Shown here: positions 50,073-60,359 of the stretch, in pieces
Position numbering within the stretch: the stretch's first letter is position 1
Layout of the letters: each line of letters opens with the position of its first letter
Source: Hevea brasiliensis
Taxonomy: Eukaryota > Streptophyta > Magnoliopsida > Malpighiales > Euphorbiaceae
DNA length: 64,000 bases
Reading direction: 5' to 3'
NCBI RefSeq assembly: GCF_030052815.1
Contig: NC_079510.1
Coordinates: 49,008,725 to 49,072,724, forward strand
Program-made: the position numbers and the translations under genes
The notes under the pieces: model-generated
Seen by the model: the letters and a program-made list of their open reading frames with translations, nothing else
What the model was told of the DNA's origin: nothing
Database searches by the model: none

Positions 50073-51364
50073 TCGAAATTGAGTACAGGGACGTCCTCGG
50101 TTGTCCAGTTGTTCAGTTCTTGCCCCTCAGTCATTGGCGAGACTAGGGCCTCATACAAGAAATCCAGTTGGATGACATCTATGGATGGATCATCGGGTGA
50201 TTCTTCTGTGTTTGCCGGATGCTGAATGACCGATTTAGTGAAGATCTCCGTAATTCTCGGGACTACTTTCATCTTTCCCATTTTCTGATCGAATCTTTGA
50301 TCCCGGAGCATTTTCCTCATCCAGAAATGCCCATCCATAAGGGCATCTCCCTCATAACCCAAACCGCAGTGGCCTACCTTCTGGATAGTTGGTATGGGTT
50401 CAACGATTCCCTGTAATGTGGCGCCTAGGCCTTTGCCTTCTTCGTACCCACTCCTTGTCATTATTTTGGCTACCATAGCCATAGCCCCTCCATTTTCTGA
50501 GATGGTTTCTTGTAACTCGAGGGCTTGGAAGGAGCTCTCTAATGACTCCTCAGCTGCCTCCACATAGGGCAGTGATTGCGGCTTGGTGACTAGCAAGGCC
50601 TCCTCTCCTTTTACTGTGACGATTTTGCCGTCCCTGATGTATTTTATTTTCTGGTGCAGAGTTGAGGGAATGGCATTCGCAGAATGGATCCAAGGCCTCC
50701 CCAGCAGCATAGTATAGGCAGGCTCAATGTTCATCACCTGGAATGTGACGTTGAAAGTGCATACGCCAATCTGAAGTGGCAAGTCAATATCTCCCAACAC
50801 TTCTCTTCTGGTACCGTCAAAGGCTCTTACCACCATAGCACTTTGACGTATGTCCGATTGGTCAACTGGCAACCTAGCTAAGGTAGCGCTAGGGAGTACA
50901 TTGAGAGCTGACCCGTTATCAATAAGTACCTTGGCTACTATACAACCCTTACACTTCACTGTTACATGTAGAGCCTTAGTGTGTCTTAAACCCGCAGGGT
51001 CTATCTCGTCCTCCGAGAAAGTAACAAAGCTGGATGCCTGGATTTGTCCCACTATCTTCTCAAACTGCCCCGGAGTAATGTCGGGGTTTACAAAGGCCTG
51101 ATCCAGAATTTTCTGCAGGGCTTGACGGTGCACCTCTGAGCTCAAGATCAGTGACAGCAGTGAAATCCGTGCAGGCGTCTTCCTCAACTGTTCCACCACA
51201 TCATACTCGCTTTGTTTCATTATTTGGAGTAACAACTCCTCCTCTGCTTTATGCTCAGCAGGCTCTACTTCCTCTGTCTTCTCTACATCCTCGTCTGCAT
51301 TCTTCCATGACTCTCCCACCTTTACTTTCCCTTTTCTCTTTTCTTTTTCTTCGCATCGTAACAC
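50069..51364 (-). CDS. Retrotransposon protease with G-patch-like segment
   Basis: Open frame of 431 codons. The aspartic protease motif is VLIDNGSALNVLP, where DNGS replaces the usual D(S/T)G, followed later by MLLGRPWIH. Downstream is a glycine-rich G-patch-like stretch, RSGYEEGKGLG...GHCGLGYEG. The frame overlaps the end of gag by 43 nt in a different register, across an A-rich run. The stop at 50069 lies inside the intron, so the mature protein would continue into RT. It would process the polyprotein. The real start is unclear because it probably follows a frameshift. Confidence 0.85.
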   Translation of the reverse strand: MLRCEEKEKRKGKVKVGESWKNADEDVEKTEEVEPAEHKAEEELLLQIMKQSEYDVVEQLRKTPARISLLSLILSSEVHRQALQKILDQAFVNPDITPGQFEKIVGQIQASSFVTFSEDEIDPAGLRHTKALHVTVKCKGCIVAKVLIDNGSALNVLPSATLARLPVDQSDIRQSAMVVRAFDGTRREVLGDIDLPLQIGVCTFNVTFQVMNIEPAYTMLLGRPWIHSANAIPSTLHQKIKYIRDGKIVTVKGEEALLVTKPQSLPYVEAAEESLESSFQALELQETISENGGAMAMVAKIMTRSGYEEGKGLGATLQGIVEPIPTIQKVGHCGLGYEGDALMDGHFWMRKMLRDQRFDQKMGKMKVVPRITEIFTKSVIQHPANTEESPDDPSIDVIQLDFLYEALVSPMTEGQELNNWTTEDVPVLNFE

Positions 51365-53577
51365 CTCCCACTTCGAGTTATGAACTCGACCTCTTGCTCA
51401 AGGGAGGAGGTCTTTGTGGCAGTGACGGGTTGGGGACCGATCTGGGGAGTAGCACTGGTGGTGGGTCCAGCATAAGTCATCTGAAAGTGTGCATGAGGAG
51501 TGAAACATGGCTTAGGAGGTGCTGGAGGTGAAGCAAGGCTTGGAGCCGGTGTACTGCTTGACGCTCCTTGAGTGAAGACTTGGAAATTGTAGTTCCAAGG
51601 TATGGCGTGGGTGTTGGTAACAGGGAGCTGAGATGGGGCTTGGATAACCGTCACCGGTGGTGAGGCTACCGGGGGTGAGAAAGTGATTCTGGGTTTAGGG
51701 GGGGGAGCATTTCGGCTATATCTAGTGGTATTCACTCCCTCTTCCATCTTCGTCCTCGTCTGGCATCTCAGAACCTTGAGAGATAATAAGTTCCAAACCT
51801 CTTGCTTGAATCCCTCACAGCCCTGCAGCTCGTGATCAGCTGCCCCTCCATGATAAGGACATCCTGTACTTTCTTCCAATCCTGCTACCTGAGGGCAGAG
51901 GTAGCCTTCCCTCATTGCCACAGCAAAAATTTCGTTGAAGTAAGGAGCCAGCTTGTCTACTTCCAGCGTTGATCCTTCTTCATCAGGCTCTATCATATTT
52001 ACACCACTGCCTGCATTATGGTTAGGCAGTGGGTTTGAGGTAACATTGGGGAGGGAACCATTTCCCTCAATCTTCAACCACCCGTTTCTGATTAAAGCGT
52101 GCACTCTCCCCCTGAGTGCCCCGCAGTTATCGGTTGAGTGCCCTTGTGCCCCTCCATGATACTCACAACGGGCAGTAGCATCATACCACCTGGGGTATGG
52201 AGGCTGAATTGGATCTAGGGGAACTGGTACGATTTGGTTTATACCGATAAGGTATCGGTATATTTCACTGAGTGGGAGGGGAAGAGGTGGATCAGGGTTT
52301 CGTGGGGGTCTTGGGTTGTTTTGTGGTGGTCTTGGTTGAGCAGGAGGAGGAGGCGGTCTCAGTTGGTAATTTGTAGGTGGGGGATATTGTGGGCGCGGGC
52401 GTGGATAATTAGGGAAAGGAGGTGGAATATTGGCGACTGTTTGGCCATGAGGGGGAGGATACGGCCGATAATTATTTTGAGGGAATGGGGAGTAGTTATT
52501 CTGCCGGGTGACTGAATGGACATCACCCTCCTTTTTCTTGCCAAAATTGGCAGTTTTCTTTGCAGGGTTCTCAGCCAACTCCTGCAATCGTCCCATTCTT
52601 AGGTTGGCCTCTATTCTTTCACTGGCCTGTATGATGTCAGAGAAGCTGTTGGAAGTGTTCCCAATCATCAAATTAAAATAGGGGGCTTTCAACGTCTCAA
52701 TGAACAGAGAGCACAGCTCATTGTCAGTTACCGGAGGGTGTACTTCTGCCGCCTTTTCTCTCCATCTCTGGGCATACTCCTTGAAGCTTTTCCTGTCTTT
52801 CTGCACCAGATTTTGAAGATCCCTCCTTGTGGGGGCCACATCGCAGTTAAATTTGTACTGCTTCAAAAAGGCCTCGGCTAAATCCTTCCAAGAGCGCAGT
52901 CTGCTCCTGTCTAACTGAACGCACCACCTCAGGGCTGCTTCGGAGAGGCTCTCATGAAAGAAGTGGATTAACAGTCTGTCATCATCTGTCATAGAGGACA
53001 TCTTGGCAATATAGGTGGCCAAATGAATCCGAGGGTCCGAATTCCCAGTATACTTGTCAAAATCGGGGACCTTGAATTTGGGCGGCACCACCACATCCGG
53101 TACTAATCTTAGTGATGCCACGTCAACTGAGCCATACATATTCAGGCCCTCAATAGCTCTCAACCTTTCTTCCAGAGCGGACAGCTTCTCATTTTCTCTC
53201 ATCTTACTTTCTCCTCCTGTTGTGTGAGGTACTCCCCCAACTGGGAAATGAGGGGCAGAATGAATTGGAGGGTTTGGGACCGAAAGGGATGGTTCGGCAT
53301 TCGGGATGGCTGGATAATAAGAGAAAGGAGGTTCATTATTTAGAGGAACCGGATTGACAGTAACCGTCGGATCCGGGATTGATGGCTGGAAAGTGAAAGA
53401 GGTTGAAGCGTAGTGAGAATCAACCGTTGTAGGAGGTGGGGGAGGTAATGGTAGGTTAAGGTCTGAAGCTGGCTTATTTTGGGACATCTCCCTCATCAGC
53501 TTCATAAGTTCTGAAACTTGGTCTTTTAGTTCAGACACTTGCCCCTGTAGGTTCTGTACTTGTTCCTGGTCTTCCAT
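51322..53577 (-). CDS. Retrotransposon gag (capsid/nucleocapsid)
   Basis: 751 codons from the first ATG (MEDQEQVQNL); the frame is open further upstream. Order: N-terminal heptad-repeat coiled coil, long Pro-rich linker (PLPPPPPTT), then the capsid domain with VPDFDKYTGNSDPRIHLATY, ALRWC and RDLQNLVQKDRKSFKEYAQR. A second Pro-rich region (YPPPTNYQLRPPPPP) follows, then two Cys/His boxes of Tat type (CEYHGGAQGHSTDNC; CPYHGGAADHELQGC). It ends RCYDAKKKKREKGK. It builds the cytoplasmic particle that packages element RNA. No internal stop is seen. Confidence 0.95.
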   Translation of the reverse strand: MEDQEQVQNLQGQVSELKDQVSELMKLMREMSQNKPASDLNLPLPPPPPTTVDSHYASTSFTFQPSIPDPTVTVNPVPLNNEPPFSYYPAIPNAEPSLSVPNPPIHSAPHFPVGGVPHTTGGESKMRENEKLSALEERLRAIEGLNMYGSVDVASLRLVPDVVVPPKFKVPDFDKYTGNSDPRIHLATYIAKMSSMTDDDRLLIHFFHESLSEAALRWCVQLDRSRLRSWKDLAEAFLKQYKFNCDVAPTRRDLQNLVQKDRKSFKEYAQRWREKAAEVHPPVTDNELCSLFIETLKAPYFNLMIGNTSNSFSDIIQASERIEANLRMGRLQELAENPAKKTANFGKKKEGDVHSVTRQNNYSPFPQNNYRPYPPPHGQTVANIPPPFPNYPRPRPQYPPPTNYQLRPPPPPAQPRPPQNNPRPPRNPDPPLPLPLSEIYRYLIGINQIVPVPLDPIQPPYPRWYDATARCEYHGGAQGHSTDNCGALRGRVHALIRNGWLKIEGNGSLPNVTSNPLPNHNAGSGVNMIEPDEEGSTLEVDKLAPYFNEIFAVAMREGYLCPQVAGLEESTGCPYHGGAADHELQGCEGFKQEVWNLLSLKVLRCQTRTKMEEGVNTTRYSRNAPPPKPRITFSPPVASPPVTVIQAPSQLPVTNTHAIPWNYNFQVFTQGASSSTPAPSLASPPAPPKPCFTPHAHFQMTYAGPTTSATPQIGPQPVTATKTSSLEQEVEFITRSGRCYDAKKKKREKGK

Positions 53578-53671
53578 TAGTTTTCTTGTTCGAGATCTTG
53601 TTAAGTACACTCGCTGGGGTTGAATCGCGTGCTTGGTCAGACTTGCCTTATTCGAAGCAATGTTGTTTTTC

Positions 53672-53673
53672 CT
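53672..53673 (-). promoter_or_regulatory. Candidate splice acceptor upstream of gag
   Basis: The minus strand reads CTTTTTTACTCCTTACAG|GAAAAAC just before the gag frame, which is open from here. It would allow gag to be expressed from an RNA with ORF1 spliced out. I could not pick a matching donor with confidence. Confidence 0.35.
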
Positions 53674-54007
53674 GTAAGGAGTAAAAAAGAAAATTTTAAA
53701 TGAACTTTGAATTTTGCAAAGGAATTAAAAGTCCTGGTCTGGACGAAGGATACAGTGGCATTTGAGAGCCAGGTTGAAATCTGTAAAAGGATAATCGCAT
53801 CAATTTTATCATGGCATCGTTCGATAGTCTGACTGTGAATGACTGGATTGAATGCGTATTTATGATACCTGTCCATATAGCGCATTCAATTTTTCACATA
53901 ACCCTAGCGAGGGAATTCCTACGAGAGTCATATTATTCATTCACAAATTTACTAAACAATGGTCCAGAAATCATTTCATTAACTGAATAATTTGTACATC
54001 GTATCCT

Positions 54008-55903
54008 CTATATTGGCCTAGGCTCTGGAAGGTTCTTTATAATGAGATGACATTTTCTGAGATACTCATATAACCTTTCTTCTTGTTTGGCAGGGTCGAA
54101 TGCTTTGAGAGCATATTCGGATTCAGGTAATAATTCTTGTTTTCCCTGTGCTATCATTCTTTCCAGCTGGTCAACATTCTCTTTCAGTCCTTGATAAAGA
54201 GCAGCTTGTTTTTCTCTTTCTTTCCTTTCCTTAGCACACTCTTTCAAGATATCGTTGATGAGTAGTGCCTGTTCTTTTAATTCGAGCTTCTTCTTTTTGT
54301 TTTCCTGTTTATACTCTTCAATGAGCACTTCTTGGTATTTCATCTTTTCCTGAAGCTTATTATTCTGTAGTTTCACTTCTTTTACCTCAGCTTGGAGAGA
54401 GTCTTTTTCCTTTTCCCACTGTTCCTCTTGCTCTTCGAACCCCATCCTTTCGGCCCTTGCCTCTTCCTTGAGCCTTCTCACTTTTCTTTTAAGCTTCTGC
54501 TGTTGGTCCTCCAACTGTTTTATTTGTTCTTGCAGTTGTGAGTTCTCGGTGTTTGCTTTTTGTAGTGAGTCAAGCAGACGATTATCAGCTTCTTCTAATA
54601 GAATGTTTTGGCGAGGGTTGTTGTCCTCGAATTCTGTAGTTGAGTGTTATTGGTCCCTGTCAGCTCTCCATTTAAGATAATCGCCCGAGGCACTTGGGCC
54701 TTTAGGCGATCTCTCCATCAGAGTAATGTTTTCCCAAGACTTGCGAGCCAGTTTCAATCCTTCCTCTTCCTTGAGCTCATGGTAGAAGTGACCTTGGTGA
54801 TATTCTTCAATGTCGATTCTGGACTGTATTGAGCCAAACTGCCTCATTACCAATGCCGGAGTGTAACTTGTATATCCGGTTACTCCGATTAGGGATACCG
54901 ACTGATTACCTCCCGTACCGATCAAAACGGGTTGGCCTGGCGTCCACAGCTTCCTCCAACAGTAATCATGGCTATTGAAACTCAAAATCCGTTCCCACCA
55001 CTGCTGTTCATTCTTCGGACTGATTACTAACCGGGTCATCTTCTCGATGGGAGGCTGGTCAAGGTACCAAGTTAATCCCTTTGTCTCCACAGGACACATG
55101 TGACTGATAATCCAGAGGTATAGCAACTGAGAACAACACTTAATGGACCCTTTCCCTTGTTGTCTGCAGTAGGTTAGGGTTAACAAGGTTTCCGCAAGAA
55201 TTTCCGGTATCGGATTGATCTCCTGCCTTTCTACCGTCCAGAATGCTTCCACCGCACTGCAAGTTACGATTCCCAATGGTCCCGGGAACAAAATCAGACC
55301 ATAGATCCCCAAGGCGAGTGCCACTGAAGCTTGATTCCATTTTTTCTCTTGGAGGTACTGATCTAACCACTTCTGGAGATATGTCCAATACCAACCATGT
55401 GTGTTTCCTTTGACTGTTTCTTTTGACTTTGCCTCCTCCGAAGGAATACCCAACAAATGTGTTAATCGTTTCCAGGTCTGCCTATGCTCAAGGTGTAGGT
55501 AGATCCGATTCTGTGTTGAATAAGGGATCCCTAGTAATGCCTGATATTCTTCCAGAGTGGAAACTGTATCAATATCATTGAAAGAGAATACCCCATACTT
55601 AGGGTTCCAAACCAACAACATGGCCTTTAATGCCGGGATTTGGACCTTGACTCGCATTAAGGTTACAATCCTCCCATACTTCTCTTCAAATCGTACCTTG
55701 ACCTGATCGGGAAGCGACCTCCATCCATTAGATAGACCCTCGAGGCTGTTCATTCTGACTTCAATTTTATTCAGATCTAATGAAGGTAGTAAGCTAGCAT
55801 GTGCCTTGGAAACATCATTTTGTGGGGGTACTGGAGTATGAATCGATTTGGACCACAGTTTAGCATTCTGAACTTCTTCTGCCGACTGACTCGAGGATGC
55901 CAT
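54008..55903 (-). pseudogene. Retrotransposon ORF1 with C-terminal coiled coil, one nonsense codon
   Basis: This is the extra ORF upstream of gag found in Ogre-type elements. It starts MASSSQSAEEVQNAKLWSKS. The globular part contains LEEYQALLGIP, LGIYGLILFPG and PEILAETLLTLTYCR, typical of the plant-mobile-domain-like/DUF7745 proteins of these elements (family name from memory). The TAA at 54647-54649, probably from CAA by C-to-T change, cuts off an in-frame ~210-residue segment that is almost pure coiled coil (LKRKVRRLKEEARAERMGF) and ends in NLPEPRPI. Function unknown; no enzymatic motif seen. Confidence 0.8.
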
Positions 55904-56767
55904 GATAAATATGATGCCTATCCTTTTACAGACTCTTGGTTTGGTAATGCCTGCGGGAAAATTTGTTAGCAAGATAAATTAGGGTAATTTTGAATCATAC
56001 TGTTGGCAAGGTGACACATACACATTTATCAAAATAGGAAAATGTGTAGGTGTTTTAGTTGGATTCAAGATTACCCTCACAAAAATAAACAAAAGGAAAT
56101 TAAAGCAGAAAAAGGATAAGAGTAAGTATGCCCCTTTTGTCCTATAATAGGGAGACTCCTGATACCGGATGAGTGCTACCTAATTGGATAGTTCTATCTT
56201 ATAAGGTAGCTTACTACGGCTTTCAGCTATTGTGATAGTTTAGCTCAAGGTCTAATTTTCTAAAAGCCACAGGTTCCCAAATTGCCCCTACTGTAAACAG
56301 TAGAACCCCATTCTATAACCATGATATTATCGGGAAAATTCTACGAGTATCACAGTGGATAGAACAAGTTTCAATTTGAGCAGAAGCCTTCACGGATACT
56401 AACGGGGTAGAACCCACAGGTACCGCTACATGACTCCCTCCTAATTTCCTAAAAGGGTAAGAAAGCCCGGGTATAGGGCCAAAGTGTGTGAGGACATCGT
56501 GTGAGTGTTCAGTGTGTGAAGGGACACCTTTACCTCTTCTCAATTCAGGGGAATTTTATTTTTCCATTTTTCCCTTTTCCCCTTTTTTTGAAACGAAGAG
56601 CACTGTAAGGAGATAAAACAGGCAAAATAAGCAAAGTAGTTAGCCGCAATAACAATAATTAACGTATAAAACATTGCCGAATGAGCCCATCTAACTATAA
56701 TTTGATCGGACAAAATTAAATCCACTTTTGGACCACTAGACCGGGGTTAAGTCAGTCTTTGCAATGT
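55904..56767 (-). other. Leader between primer-binding site and ORF1
   Basis: About 860 bp without a convincing ORF; two 60-75-codon minus-strand frames occur by chance. It presumably contains packaging signals, which I cannot identify. Confidence 0.5.
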
Positions 56768-56784
56768 CCCCAGTGGAGTCGCCA
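56768..56784 (-). promoter_or_regulatory. Primer-binding site for tRNA-Arg
   Basis: The minus strand TGGCGACTCCACTGGGG lies 3 nt inside the 5' LTR. It is complementary to the 3' end of plant tRNA-Arg(ACG) (recalled as ...CCCCAGCGGAGTCGCCA) with one mismatch. An Arg-tRNA primer is typical of Ogre elements. Confidence 0.75.
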
Positions 56785-57187
56785 AGCTGTCGCAAGGGAT
56801 TTTGCGGTCGCCTGGACGATCACTCACCGAAGTGGGAAAGAGTGAGGAGTCGCCACCTTAGTTTTGAGGGTAACTAAAGAAAACCATTTGTGAAGATAAA
56901 TTAAAATAAAACCACTTCAAAACAGAGATTCTAGGTTCGGGGTCCGTAAACGGGTGGGGAAGGTGTTAGGCACCCCACCTCTTCCCTTAATAAGGGTAAG
57001 TAGATTTAACTTTGCATTAGTTAGGAAGGCTCGAATGGACATGTTGATCCTTTTAACTAAAGGAGCATTTAATTTTTTTTCACTAAATTTGGATCACCCA
57101 GATACATAAGTAAATGAGACAACCTTAGTGAATTGACGTCGTGAATCATTTTTGGTTTTGGGATTGTTTTGCGTGTAGGTTAAAATT

Positions 57188-57690
57188 AGGTGTGAGAATC
57201 GGATAAGAACTCTCTTCCGATCTCTCTTAAATTCTGAGAGGAGATCGGATAAGAATCCTCCTCCGATCTCTCTTGGGATATTTAAAATTTGGGATTAAGA
57301 ATCGGATAAGAACTCTCCTCCAATCTCTTTTAAGTATTCATTAAAATTTTAGCTCAGGGATCGGTAAGAACTTTCCTCCAATTTCTATTTAATGTTTATT
57401 AAAATTTGGAGTTGAGACCGGATAAGAACTCTCCTCCGATCTCCGTTTAATATTTATTAAAATTTTGAGTCGAGACAGGATAAGAACTCTCCTCCGATCT
57501 CTATTTAATTTTTATTAAAATTTTGATTTGAGACCAGATAAGAACTCTCCTCCGATCTCTATTAAGTATTTATTTAAAATTTTGATTTGAGAATCGGATA
57601 AGAACTCTCTTCCGATCTCTATTAAGTATTTATTTAAATTTTGATTTGAGACCGGATAAGAACTCTCTTCCGATCTCTGTTAAATTAACA
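57188..57690 (+). repeat. Tandem hairpin repeats in the 5' LTR
   Basis: The same ~nine-unit block as at 38255-38760, with a few substitutions, mostly within stems (for example TCCAATCTC for TCCGATCTC). Confidence 0.85.
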
Positions 57691-58699
57691 GGAACCTGAA
57701 TGGGATCTTCTGATATCCCGAATTTTGATTTCAGCTACATGTCATAAGATCCTAAAGCTAAGGATTCTGACGTTCTAAGGTGTGGGGGGGGGGGGGGGGG
57801 GGGGTAAGGCTTCTAATTGATATTTTTGTGACTAAATAAGAGAAGCTGGACTAAATTTTGCTGACTTCCCCTAAGGTCACTTTACCAGTACCTGTTAATG
57901 TCTGATCTATTCTGTTTCGTTTACTTTGGTTTTATCCCACTTTATGGCATCTTTCCGAATTGCCGTTTACGTCTGCCTAATATTGTGGCTATTTTCCTGA
58001 CGTGTTATTCAGGCTCTTTCTCTTAAAAAAACCCTTAAGTTGCAGTTACCTACGTTTTTACCCAACCACTTACACGCTACTAGGAACTAGAAAATTTGCA
58101 TTCAGAAACGACGAAGGTTAATAAAATGATAGACTGATCACTAAAGAAATAAACTTGAGAGTAACATTCTTTAAGGTTCTTTGGCACTAAATAAACTTGG
58201 AGAAAATCACATACATAAAAAGAACAAAGAAAATGCGGAAAGTAAACGTAAATACTTGATAAAACAGCAATATGAGCTCTTACCTGTAAGGAGCCAAATC
58301 TATTGAAATAACTATGGGGTGACAAATAGTAATAAGACAGCGGACTGATTAGCTGGAGGGCTGATGTTCGTTGTGAAATGAAGGGTACTTAGATAAAATA
58401 CAATCAAATTAAGATAAAAACCGAGTGAAATGAAGTTGAGCTTGGATAATGGGAATGAAGACAGAGATGATAAAGGGCTGAAAGTGAGAGTGTGACCAGA
58501 TAATGAACAAACTGAAAATGTAGAGTTCCAGTATTCAGAATCCTTTTCAAGAAAACGCTTCAGAAAACTAGTTTCAAAAGTCTTTCTAATCAAAACTTCA
58601 AAGTAGCAGAGTAACAAACTGAATCAAGTTTCAGAGTTCTTCCGCTATAATAACTACCTCTCTTTTTTTGCCCGTCCCTTGAACAGTTTTTCATGCAGG

Positions 58700-58707
58700 T
58701 ATTTATA
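58700..58707 (-). promoter_or_regulatory. Sense TATA box in the 5' LTR, presumed promoter of the element
   Basis: Minus-strand TATAAATA, identical to the copy at 39753. Transcription would start near 58670 and proceed through ~1.9 kb of LTR into ORF1, gag and pol. Confidence 0.65.
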
Positions 58708-59425
58708 GGAATCGGGTGCTCCCCATGAAGGGTCAGGATTTATTTTGAGGGAGATGGAGGGTCAAGATTTTCGAAGGACATGATCGGATGTTCAGGAATT
58801 AAAGAGAATCAAAATGAATGGCTGAGATCACTCTTCAGAATATTTGTCCTTTTCTTCTTTCAATCTAACGATCCCAAATCTTCTCGTCCGGAACGATCTG
58901 AGGGCTAAGAGCGAAAGACGCTGGTATTGTCGTCTTCTCTCTTGATCCAAGGGTTCCGGGTTTGTCCTTACCAGTGAGATCAACGGTAGGGATTGGGATG
59001 TACAGGACTGTCATGACATACCCTGGCACTGCCGCATGGCGATTCTTAGGCGTGCGGTGGAGATCTCGTCTGCAACGCTTTAACTACCTCGGCTCTGATT
59101 CTGACGACGGTTATTGGGATTTGTCTTATTCTTTTTGCCTTCCGATCTTCCCTCTTCTCGATCTTCTTGACACGCTCCTATTCCGATCTCTCATGCTGAT
59201 CTCCCATCCTCCGATCTATTATTCCGATCTTTCCCTTTCTCAGGTCCGGTCTGGTCAAAGCATTAATTTCCCCTCGATTCCGGCGTTAAGCCGTTTGCTT
59301 CGCCAAAGAATAAATGCCCGCTTTTCCCCTATATATACCCACGAATGCAGACATTTCCTTCATTTGATTTTCCTTTCTTCCTTCTTTCTTTTCCAGTTCT
59401 AGCTGCTCCGGCGGTCGTTCCGGCC

Positions 59426-59791
59426 ATGATTGTGGTTTTTGATCCCTCTCCGATGGACTTCCTTATTCCTCGACTGAAAATTTACGACCCCGGTGATCAC
59501 ATAACCTTGTCTGATGATGGTGAGAGGACTGGGTTAATTGACCGATCTGGATTGCGGACCTCGACCGTGCTGATCCCGAGTTGTTCAACTGGCATGATCG
59601 ACAAATTGATTTTGGGCGAGCAAATTGCTGATGCTCACGACCCTTGGCGATTGCTTCCTCAAGTTCATTCGCTTCTCACCACATTGAGTGTTCCGACAAT
59701 GTTTCTTCCACATTGGGTGTTCCGACAGCGGATTAAGCTCCGATCGGCGACACCCTTGGGATCAGTTATAAACCTGGGACTCTTTAGATAG
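59426..59791 (+). CDS. Short antisense ORF in the 5' LTR, unknown
   Basis: Counterpart of 40475-40801, about 121 residues, with the same start (MIVVFDPSPMDFLIPRLKIY). The ends differ because of single-base indels around 59640-59700. Confidence 0.35.
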   Translation: MIVVFDPSPMDFLIPRLKIYDPGDHITLSDDGERTGLIDRSGLRTSTVLIPSCSTGMIDKLILGEQIADAHDPWRLLPQVHSLLTTLSVPTMFLPHWVFRQRIKLRSATPLGSVINLGLFR

Positions 59792-60193
59792 GATGTTCCA
59801 CCGGTCTCTAGAGATTGCCCAAATGATGTAATCCTTCAATGTAATCAGATCTCTAGAGATCGCCCAAATGATATAGTTAGACCTTCATTGTAATCCGATC
59901 CCTAGAGATCGCCCAAATGATGTAATCCGATCTTTTGGAAATAAAAATCTTGTTTCTCCAATTATTATCTTATTGATTATTTTCCGATCTCTGATATATT
60001 TGTCCAATCTGGTTCCTAACAAAACGACTCTTAACTAATCCTTCATTCAAAATATTCAACTTATTATGCCGATCTCCATTTAACCGATCTCCTTGGAATG
60101 TTCGAATATTTGAGAGAAGTGTCAGAACAGCTGGCGAGTCCCACCAATCGATGCGTTGCCTAGAACCTCGTGAGCATTAAATGCTCGGACAAG

Positions 60194-60201
60194 TATAAAT
60201 A
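60194..60201 (+). promoter_or_regulatory. Antisense TATA box in the 5' LTR
   Basis: TATAAATAGGGG, same position relative to the antisense gene as at 41245. Its conservation in both LTRs is expected from their shared origin and is not independent support. Confidence 0.6.
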
Positions 60202-60359
60202 GGGGTGAGGGGTTATCCATTTGCTCCTGTATGTCATTTTCAATCTCTCGCTCACAACCTCAAAGTTCTCTCGTTTGCTCAAGTTCTTCCGACGCCGATC
60301 AGACTCCGGTAAGGGCTTTGATCTTCTTTTTAGTTTAAGTTCTTTATTTTCTTTTGAAA

